6,120 nt of DNA from Bacteroidia bacterium (GTDB lineage: Bacteria > Bacteroidota > Bacteroidia > NS11-12g > UBA955): assembly GCA_023258655.1 (NCBI GenBank), contig JALQWO010000100.1:1-6120 (forward strand), in the 5' to 3' direction. Below, in pieces: positions 1-5,460 of the stretch. The position numbers and the translations under genes were made by a program. A model generated the notes under the pieces. The model saw only the letters and a list, made by a program, of their open reading frames with translations. It did not search any database and was not told where the DNA came from. Position 1 is the first letter of the stretch. Each line of letters starts with the position of its first letter.

Positions 1-602
1 TAAGAGCGATGCACGCGCACAAAGTGACCAGGCAAAGATGGGGATAAAACTTTTAAAGTTTTGGAAATCAGGTGTTCTTTCTGCGCAGTGATAATTTTGG
101 AATAAGCACCCGCCGCTTCTACGTATTCAATCTCGTTGAAGGGCACGACCACATTCATTCCACTCTCACGAATCACAAGAGAGGATTTTCCAGTGGCAGA
201 TCCTTGTTCCGCAGCAAGTGTGCTTTGGGTGCGCTTTTGGATTTTTTGTTTGAGTTTCAGAAAATCTTCCTCAGAAATGGGTTTGAGCAGATAGTCTACT
301 ACTTCCATTTTGATGGCTTGGAGCGCATATTCAGGAAAGGCACTAATGACCACCACATGGGTGGTTGCTGATAGAAATTGCTGGAGGTTAAATCCGATTT
401 CTCCCTTGAGCTGAACATCCAAAAAAACAACATCCACTTTGTGTTTTTCAAGCAGCTGTGCGGCTTCTTCGATGCTGCTGGCAAAAAATACCTCACCAAA
501 CAAATCTGCTGCGTTTTCAGCGATGAAATAGCCCACCATGTCGCGACCTGATTTCTCATCGTCTAGCACAAGTGCTTTGAGCGGACCTTCCAACAATATC
601 AT
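1..602 (-). CDS. LytTR-family response regulator (partial, C-terminus beyond left edge)
   Basis: A two-component response regulator expected to take phosphate from a LytS/YehU-type histidine kinase and bind DNA through a LytTR domain. 200 residues are visible. The receiver domain (about residues 8-125) shows the acidic pair D14-D15, the phospho-acceptor D62 in VVFLDVQL, S87 in VVVISAF and K107 in the LLKP motif. A linker rich in Q, S, T and A (about 124-140) leads into the LytTR domain, recognised by EIEYVEAAGAYSKI (157-170) and by HFVRVHRS at the edge, the start of the usual FvRvHRSyivN segment. The next codon begins TA, consistent with the expected Tyr. Start: the ATG at 602-600 is the first possible ATG, with an in-frame TAA at 614-612. 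No Shine-Dalgarno sequence is seen. The gene is divergent from the epimerase-like gene. No kinase gene is visible, so a partner could only lie off the left edge or elsewhere. Family call is firm; the target is unknown. Confidence 0.93.
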   Translation of the reverse strand, partial: MILLEGPLKALVLDDEKSGRDMVGYFIAENAADLFGEVFFASSIEEAAQLLEKHKVDVVFLDVQLKGEIGFNLQQFLSATTHVVVISAFPEYALQAIKMEVVDYLLKPISEEDFLKLKQKIQKRTQSTLAAEQGSATGKSSLVIRESGMNVVVPFNEIEYVEAAGAYSKIITAQKEHLISKTLKVLSPSLPGHFVRVHRS

Positions 603-705
603 GATGCTAACTTACATCGCGATTTTGATTTTATCGGTGAAGGCTGGGGAAAAAGAATGGGTATTTAACAAGCGGTTGATTTCTTTAGCAAGGAAACCGG
701 GTGAT

Positions 706-713
706 TATCTTTG
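706..713 (+). promoter_or_regulatory. Putative Bacteroidota -7 element (TATCTTTG) for the epimerase-like gene
   Basis: TATCTTTG matches the TAnnTTTG consensus used by the primary sigma factor of Bacteroidota. A weak -33 candidate, TTTA at 684-687, lies 18 bases upstream. The element ends five bases before the ATG at 719, so transcription would start at or next to the start codon. The match is seen directly; promoter function is inferred. Confidence 0.45.
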
Positions 714-718
714 TAGGC

Positions 719-1597
719 ATGAATGAAGAAACGGTTTGGATTGGGAATAGAGAGGCGGCGGCGGAAATTGCGTTGTTGGGTGCGGAATTGAAGGTATTGA
801 AAATGGGAAGTTCCAACAATGTGCTGTGGCAAAAGGATGATGCAATATGGAATCGTGTGGCGCCCAATTTGTTCCCGATCGTAGGGCGGTTGAAAGGGGA
901 TGTTTATACGGTAGCCGGTGCATCTTATGCTATGCGACAGCATGGGTTTGCCCGGGATCGCGTGTTTGAAGTTGTTTCACAAACGGAATCAGAAGTGGTG
1001 TTGAAGTTGTCTTGGGATGCGATATCCATGTTGTCTTACCCCTATCAATTTGATTTTCAGGTTCGATACAGATGGGAAGGCAATGTGTTGTGGGTGGATT
1101 ACATTACGGAGAATGCCGGTGCCGAAGACATGTTGTATTCGGTGGGTGGACATCCGGGTTTTGCTTTGAATGGGGCGTTGGAGGGACATTCATTGGTATT
1201 CTCTCAGTCCGGAGAGCGTGTGGGTTTTTCTGCTGAACGGAGGTTGATTGATGGGGGGTATTACTCCGGAAAGACCCATAAAGTGGATGTACCTAATGGG
1301 GTGTTGGCGTTGTGCGATGCCTTGTTTGAAAGCGATGCCATCGTATTCAATGAGCCGGTGTTTGATTCAGTTTCTTTGTTGGATGCAAAAGGCCAGGTGT
1401 TGGTCGATTTTTATTGTTGGGAATGGGATGCGGTGGGCTTTTGGACGAAGCCGGGAGCGCCATTTTTTTGTATCGAACCTTGGTGGGGTTGGGCAGATGC
1501 CGTAGATAGTGATGGGAACTTTGAAACGAAGCCTGGATTACACAGGTTAAAACCTGGCGAGGTGGAAACGGTTTCTTATGGATTGGGGTTGCGATAG
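719..1597 (+). CDS. Aldose 1-epimerase-like protein (LacX / galactose mutarotase fold)
   Basis: A 292-residue cytoplasmic protein of the aldose 1-epimerase superfamily (COG2017-type, LacX-like branch), which interconverts sugar anomers; the actual sugar is unknown. Visible motifs are GAELKVLK (21-28), NLFPIVGRL (50-58), QHGFARD with H75, GGHPGF with H145, and CIEPWWGWAD with E253. H75 and H145 correspond to the substrate-binding and general-acid histidines, and E253 to the catalytic base, of characterised mutarotases. The length is normal for the LacX-like branch. Start choice: an in-frame GTG at 701 would add six residues, but it lies upstream of a promoter-like TATCTTTG (706-713), and the ATG at 719 gives the usual family N-terminus. 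The 3' end overlaps the convergent menE-like gene by 22 bases. The gene is not next to other sugar genes here, so a general housekeeping or sugar-phosphate role is possible. Confidence 0.9.
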   Translation: MNEETVWIGNREAAAEIALLGAELKVLKMGSSNNVLWQKDDAIWNRVAPNLFPIVGRLKGDVYTVAGASYAMRQHGFARDRVFEVVSQTESEVVLKLSWDAISMLSYPYQFDFQVRYRWEGNVLWVDYITENAGAEDMLYSVGGHPGFALNGALEGHSLVFSQSGERVGFSAERRLIDGGYYSGKTHKVDVPNGVLALCDALFESDAIVFNEPVFDSVSLLDAKGQVLVDFYCWEWDAVGFWTKPGAPFFCIEPWWGWADAVDSDGNFETKPGLHRLKPGEVETVSYGLGLR

Positions 1598-2607
1598 ATC
1601 TTTCCGCTGGGCAATGTGGTGATGGCGGCGATGCGAACAGTTTCCTTGGGCTGTTCGATTTGGGGTAAGGCCGATAGGCCTTGTTCGATGATTTCCGTTG
1701 GGGTACTGTGGGTGGTAAACAGGGTGATTTGTTCGCCGTATATTTCATGGGGTTTCCCGACACAATAAAAGCTAAAAAGTGGCCATTGTAACAATTGGCT
1801 GATGGTTGCTTCCAGGGATTCCACGGCTACTTTTACCCCACCCGTGTTGATGTACAGGTTGCTTCGTTGAAGCCAGCGAAACCGATTGGGTGCGATGATT
1901 TGTACTTTGTCGTGCAGGGTAATCCAACGTTGCTGGGTGGTGGGATTGCAGACCATGAGTTCCCCGTTTTCATTGGTTTGAATTTGGGTGCCGGGCGCGA
2001 TGCAGTAGTCTGAATTTCCCGGGGTGATTTCGCGCCCGGCAAAATGGGATGCCGTTTCTGTGCTACCAAAGGTGTGGATGAAACGGGTTTTGGGGTGCTC
2101 TTTCAAAAGGAGCGCTTCAGTCTGGGGTGAGAGGGCTTGTCCACCAACCAGTACCACCGAAAATGTACCCAAGTGATTGGCAGATTTAGGATCATCAAGG
2201 ATAAGGGCAATTTGCATGGGAGTTAGCGACACCGTGGAAGGTTTATGCAATGCCCATAGTGCGGGGGAATAGGGTTGCGTTTGTCCATCGGGCTGGCAGA
2301 ACACGGCGTCTTCCAAATGTCGGAAAGGATTGGCCTTTGGCGAAAGTGTCCACAGGGGTGTTTGCCACACCGCAGCACGAATGACTTGCATGAAACCGCC
2401 TGCTTTGTTTAGCGGAAGGACACACAATTGCGTGGGTGGATTTGTTGGATCAAACCAGCAGTTGAGGGTGGCGTTGGCACTCCACAATAACGCCTCTCGC
2501 TCGTGTGTTATCACAGTGGGATCCCCTGTGCTCCCCGAGGTGGTGAGTTGAAAAGTGTTTTGCCCATTCAACCACGCATTCAGAATGTCCCCTGCCTGTG
2601 CTATCAT
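1576..2607 (-). CDS. menE: MenE-like o-succinylbenzoate-CoA ligase (AMP-binding, ANL superfamily)
   Basis: A 343-residue adenylate-forming enzyme. MenE activates o-succinylbenzoate with ATP and CoA in cytoplasmic menaquinone synthesis. Motifs in order: P-loop TTSGSTGDPT (22-31), LPLNKAGG (65-71), SLTPMQIALIL (127-137), VVLVGGQALS (151-160), A5-type FGSTETAS (180-187), D233 in LHDKVQ at the place of the TGD aspartate, WLQRSNLYINTGGVKV (245-260) at the hinge, and PSGKIYR (333-339) with the catalytic Lys K336. The protein lacks about 100 N-terminal residues of typical ANL ligases, but short MenE proteins of about 350 residues are usual in Bacteroidota. The P-loop ends in T31 where Lys is common. 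Start: the ATG at 2607-2605 is the only ATG after the in-frame TAA at 2628-2626. It follows the aminotransferase-fold gene by 46 bases on the same strand. No other men genes are visible, so another acyl-CoA ligase activity cannot be excluded. Confidence 0.8.
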   Translation of the reverse strand: MIAQAGDILNAWLNGQNTFQLTTSGSTGDPTVITHEREALLWSANATLNCWFDPTNPPTQLCVLPLNKAGGFMQVIRAAVWQTPLWTLSPKANPFRHLEDAVFCQPDGQTQPYSPALWALHKPSTVSLTPMQIALILDDPKSANHLGTFSVVLVGGQALSPQTEALLLKEHPKTRFIHTFGSTETASHFAGREITPGNSDYCIAPGTQIQTNENGELMVCNPTTQQRWITLHDKVQIIAPNRFRWLQRSNLYINTGGVKVAVESLEATISQLLQWPLFSFYCVGKPHEIYGEQITLFTTHSTPTEIIEQGLSALPQIEQPKETVRIAAITTLPSGKIYRNPNP

Positions 2608-2612
2608 GTTCC

Positions 2613-2620
2613 CAAAATTA
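2613..2620 (-). promoter_or_regulatory. Putative -7 element (TAATTTTG) just before menE
   Basis: On the minus strand TAATTTTG matches TAnnTTTG and ends five bases before the menE ATG, the same spacing as at the epimerase-like gene. No clear TTTG or TTG lies at the -33 distance, so this is a weak candidate for an internal promoter in the 46-base gap. Read-through from the upstream gene remains possible. Confidence 0.3.
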
Positions 2621-2653
2621 CGGGATTAACGACTCATTCTATCGGATTTTCGC

Positions 2654-4153
2654 TCAATACCAACCCTCTTCCTTCATGAAAGCGTCCAACACATCAAAGA
2701 ATGCTTGCAGGTCTTTGAGGTTGTTGTAATAATGCGTTGAAACACGGACACAATGAATGTCATTTTCAGCTACATATCGCAATATTACATTATTCTTTCG
2801 GGCGTAATCGCAGAACCGTTGAGAGGCCGTTGGTGGCTTTGCAGGGGTAGTATTCGAGGGATTGGTCGGGGTTTGTGTCGCCGTATTTTCTTTCAAGCCC
2901 TTGATGATAAAACCGACTTGTGCCCCCCGAGAGATGTCCTCCAAAGGAGTTAGGATCTGCATGATGGGACCTTGGCTGTTGTGCATCTTCCACATTACTG
3001 GGGGTTTGCCTGCCACGTTCGGGTCGCTGCCATTGGGACCTTTCGCCCGGTTGTTGCGCTCCATCAATCCATCCATCAGCATCTTGCTGAGGTGTTTAAC
3101 CCGTTTTTCGATCAGTTCAGGTCCTATCGACAAATAAAATTTCATGGCAGCCTTCGCCCCATCGTACATTGGACCGGGGAAGGTGCCGTAACTGTATCGC
3201 GCTGTTTTGGGAACCAACTCACCAACAGCAGGTGGAACGGTACTCATGTTGAATGTGTCTACCGAATAAGCGGCAACATGGTGAATGATAGACTGCGGCA
3301 GAATGGCTTCGGAGGCAAAGAAAAATCCGGTACCTATCGGACCCAACAACCATTTGTGGAAGCATCCACTGTAGTAGTCGCAACCCAAATCTTTCAAGTT
3401 AAATTGAATCATACCCAATGGGTGAGCTCCATCAATGGCAGAAATGATCTTGTTTGCTCTGGCCCAAGCGCAAATCTCTTTGATGGGCAATACCTGTCCG
3501 ATGGTACACGGTATATGTGGCAAAGCCACCACTTTTGTTTTGTTGGTTTTGGCCTCTTTCACACGCTGTAGTGTTTCCTCTGCGGTGCTGCCAAGGTCAA
3601 TCACTTTCAATACGATACCCTCCGTTTTTGCGCGGTACAACCAGATTGCACAACCGCCAACGTGCTCGTGTCGCGTGATGATGACTTCATCCCCCCGGGA
3701 TAGCTGAATCGCCCGACATGCCAAGTTAACGCCCTCACTCACATTTTTGGTGATGGCCAACTCGCTGCCTTTACAGCCAACAATGCGGGCCAATTGCTCC
3801 TCGAAACTGCCGTCGTGCATGGGGTATGCGGCATTTTCTGCCAGGTTTCGAAACGATTTATCCAGGGCGTCTAAAACGGGTAAGGGAGTGATACCCATGG
3901 TGCCATTGTTTAGGAATGTGATTTTGGGATTCAACGGAAATAATCCACGCAAAAAGTCCCAATAGGGACCGTCCATTTCGGGGGCATGGGCATCAGGCGT
4001 TACGGGCAATGGTGCATCGTGTTCCCGCCAACGATTGATCCATGATTGATGTTGGTCTTGGCTGTTGTGAGCCTCATGGGCCATTGGATTTTTCCCCATC
4101 AAACTGCCCATGGTTAAACCGGCGCCTAGGGTAAGAAAGTGTTTGCGTTCCAT
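2654..4153 (-). CDS. Class V aminotransferase-fold PLP enzyme with Tat-like signal (isopenicillin N epimerase/NifS-like)
   Basis: A 499-residue PLP enzyme of fold type I, aminotransferase class V. The reaction and substrate are not identifiable; relatives include cysteine desulfurases and isopenicillin N epimerase-like proteins. The N-terminus ERKHFLTL followed by a Gly-rich hydrophobic run to about residue 20 and a possible cleavage site near MAHEA (24-28) resembles a twin-arginine signal in its RK form, suggesting export of a folded cofactor protein. Core motifs are FLNNGTMG (80-87), TKNVSEGVNLA (135-145), RHEHVGG (161-167), AIDGAHPLG (239-247) with the PLP-ring Asp D241, and GCFHKWLLGP (263-272) with Schiff-base Lys K267. 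The C-terminal domain carries a Thr/Pro/Asn-rich insertion at about 421-446, which helps explain a length above the usual 400-430. The start ATG has no Shine-Dalgarno sequence but is preceded by a T-rich run. It heads a likely two-gene unit with the menE-like gene, although no functional link is obvious. Confidence 0.87.
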   Translation of the reverse strand: MERKHFLTLGAGLTMGSLMGKNPMAHEAHNSQDQHQSWINRWREHDAPLPVTPDAHAPEMDGPYWDFLRGLFPLNPKITFLNNGTMGITPLPVLDALDKSFRNLAENAAYPMHDGSFEEQLARIVGCKGSELAITKNVSEGVNLACRAIQLSRGDEVIITRHEHVGGCAIWLYRAKTEGIVLKVIDLGSTAEETLQRVKEAKTNKTKVVALPHIPCTIGQVLPIKEICAWARANKIISAIDGAHPLGMIQFNLKDLGCDYYSGCFHKWLLGPIGTGFFFASEAILPQSIIHHVAAYSVDTFNMSTVPPAVGELVPKTARYSYGTFPGPMYDGAKAAMKFYLSIGPELIEKRVKHLSKMLMDGLMERNNRAKGPNGSDPNVAGKPPVMWKMHNSQGPIMQILTPLEDISRGAQVGFIIKGLKENTATQTPTNPSNTTPAKPPTASQRFCDYARKNNVILRYVAENDIHCVRVSTHYYNNLKDLQAFFDVLDAFMKEEGWY

Positions 4154-4190
4154 AGAAAAAAGGTCGAAAATGCATAGTTACTAAAAATAT

Positions 4191-4246
4191 CGATGAAACC
4201 GCCTCAAATCGTTCCTATTTTTGCAACTGAAACGATATCGTCATCG
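4191..4246. promoter_or_regulatory. Divergent intergenic region with palindrome and inverted repeats
   Basis: The 107-base gap between the two divergent genes holds several ATCG-centred symmetric sites: the perfect 10-base palindrome ACGATATCGT (4232-4241); the pair ATCGTT (4208-4213) and AACGAT (4231-4236), which brackets the putative anmK -7 element; and the pair CGATGA (4191-4196) and TCATCG (4241-4246). These are possible operator sites. The symmetry is seen directly; binding by a regulator is speculative because such short repeats can arise by chance. Confidence 0.3.
4216..4223 (+). promoter_or_regulatory. Putative -7 element (TATTTTTG) for anmK
   Basis: TATTTTTG matches the Bacteroidota TAnnTTTG consensus. 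Transcription would begin near 4228-4230 and leave a leader of about 30 bases before the ATG at 4261. No good -33 TTTG is seen at the expected distance. Confidence 0.4.
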
Positions 4247-4260
4247 TAATTCATGGAAAA

Positions 4261-5358
4261 ATGAAGGTATTAGGCATCATGAGTGGTAGCAGTATGGACG
4301 GGGTAGATCTCGCCCTCTGCGATGTGAACGAAACGGCCCAAGGTTGGCAAGTGGAAATCTTGGAAGGTGTCACTGTGCCCTACAGCGAAACTTGGCGGGT
4401 TAGACTTAGCCAACTGCGCTATCAAAATGCTGAGTTGTACGCCAAAACCGATGTGTTTTATGGTCGGTATTTGGGCGAGTTGGCAGCGGCCTTTTTTCAG
4501 CAGACTGGACAGCGAGCGGATTTGGTGGCTTCGCACGGACATACAATCTTTCACGATCCCAAGGGATGGCTTACCGCACAAATTGGGGATGGCGCCACGT
4601 TGAATGCCTTTGCCAAGGTGCCAGTGGTTTCGAATTTCCGTCGCGCCGATGTTGGTCTCGGTGGACAGGGGGCGCCCCTGGTGGGCTTGGGCGATGATTT
4701 GCTGTTCTCTGATTACGATTTCTGCCTCAATTTGGGTGGTTTTTGCAATGTATCGGCCAAGTATCAAGGAAAGCGGATTGCCTTTGATATATCGCCTTGT
4801 AACATTGTCATGAACCGATTGGCCCGCGAACGTGATTTGCAATACGACGAAGACGGTGCAATCGCAGAGGCGGGATTGATTGATTACACATTGCTGAATG
4901 CATTGAATGAAATCCCCTTTTATGGTCAGTCGTTCCCGAAAAGTTTGGGCAGAGAATGGATCAACAAGAACTTTTGGCACATCGTACGGGAATTCGACGA
5001 TCTGTCGGTGGAGGACCGCATGAAGACCTTGGTCATGCATATTGCTGTTCAAGTATGTCGCGCGCTGGAAACCATCGCGGAGAAACCCTTGGATGAATGC
5101 AAATTGCTGGTAACAGGGGGTGGGGCTTTCAACAAAGCGTTGATAGATCATTTGCGCTCCGAAACAGCGTGTGAAGTGGTTGTGCCCGAAGCCAAATTGG
5201 TCAATTACAAAGAGTCAATGATATTTGCTTTACTCGGTGCCATGCGGGTGAAGAATTTGAACAATACATTGAGTTCAGCCACCGGGGCAAGTACCGATTG
5301 GGTGGCTGGATCATTGGATGGAGATTTTGGTCAACTCGTTGGGAAATCGTGGGGATAG
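4261..5358 (+). CDS. anmK: Anhydro-N-acetylmuramic acid kinase
   Basis: AnmK phosphorylates 1,6-anhydro-MurNAc released from peptidoglycan turnover to MurNAc-6-phosphate, with cleavage of the anhydro bond, in the cytoplasm. The 365-residue length is normal. Motifs in order: ATP-loop GIMSGSSMDGVD (5-16), ASHGHTIFHDP (90-100), QIGDG (107-111), NFRRADVGLGGQGAPLV (125-141), NLGGFCNVS (157-165), FDISPCN with D176 at the place of the catalytic Asp of FDTGPGN, VTGGGAFN (284-291) and the C-terminal TGAS (341-344). Compared with the proteobacterial consensus, HGQT reads HGHT, DFRxxD has Asn125 at the first position, and DTGPGN reads DISPCN; the last may be a Bacteroidota-type variant. Start: ATG 4261 places the ATP-loop at the usual position. 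A four-codon reading frame (ATG 4253, stop TGA 4262-4264) overlaps this start. The gene is followed after 87 bases by the dehydrogenase gene on the same strand. Confidence 0.93.
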   Translation: MKVLGIMSGSSMDGVDLALCDVNETAQGWQVEILEGVTVPYSETWRVRLSQLRYQNAELYAKTDVFYGRYLGELAAAFFQQTGQRADLVASHGHTIFHDPKGWLTAQIGDGATLNAFAKVPVVSNFRRADVGLGGQGAPLVGLGDDLLFSDYDFCLNLGGFCNVSAKYQGKRIAFDISPCNIVMNRLARERDLQYDEDGAIAEAGLIDYTLLNALNEIPFYGQSFPKSLGREWINKNFWHIVREFDDLSVEDRMKTLVMHIAVQVCRALETIAEKPLDECKLLVTGGGAFNKALIDHLRSETACEVVVPEAKLVNYKESMIFALLGAMRVKNLNNTLSSATGASTDWVAGSLDGDFGQLVGKSWG

Positions 5359-5362
5359 AATC

Positions 5363-5460
5363 GCATCGCACCAGAAATAGATACAACGCACAATAAATTG
5401 ATACATCGTACCTGAAAATAAGCATCGTACAGTAAAATAAGCATCGTGAAATTAGAAAGA
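5363..5460. repeat. Degenerate tandem repeat, five units of 19-20 bases
   Basis: Five consecutive units begin at 5363, 5383, 5403, 5422 and 5441, each opening with RCAWCGY and continuing with an A-rich half. Unit 3 (5403-5421) and unit 4 (5422-5440) agree at 15 of 19 positions, and units 1 and 2 at 15 of 20. The 14-mer AAAATAAGCATCGT occurs perfectly at 5415-5428 and 5434-5447, a 19-base shift. Unit 5 is more diverged and contains the GTG start of the dehydrogenase. The array fills almost the whole gap after anmK. It could be an operator array, a slippage-prone leader or a simple relic of duplication; no conventional promoter or terminator is recognised in it. Confidence 0.75.

Noticed and set aside
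421..427. Possible frameshift at a run of seven A in the response regulator gene
   Set aside because: The frame continues without a break through the phospho-acceptor motif (VVFLDVQL), so the run is a normal part of the gene.
72..559. Short open frames on both strands within 72-559
   Set aside because: They overlap the LytTR response regulator, which has receiver and LytTR motifs in one continuous frame from 602 to the left edge.
701..718. GTG at 701 as start of the epimerase-like gene
   Set aside because: The extra six residues would be encoded across the promoter-like TATCTTTG; the ATG at 719 gives the normal family N-terminus.
603..718. Small gene or RNA in the divergent gap
   Set aside because: No open frame with a plausible product and no clear hairpin structure; only the promoter-like element near the right end stands out.
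2972..3571. A 199-codon open frame on the plus strand opposite the aminotransferase-fold gene
   Set aside because: No recognisable domain, fully antisense to a gene with intact PLP motifs.
4270..5151. A 293-codon open frame on the minus strand opposite anmK
   Set aside because: Its product has no recognisable motifs, and it lies fully antisense to anmK, whose family motifs are clear throughout. It is a shadow of codon bias.
5359..5445. Rho-independent terminator after anmK
   Set aside because: No GC-rich hairpin followed by a T run is visible; the gap is made of the tandem repeats.
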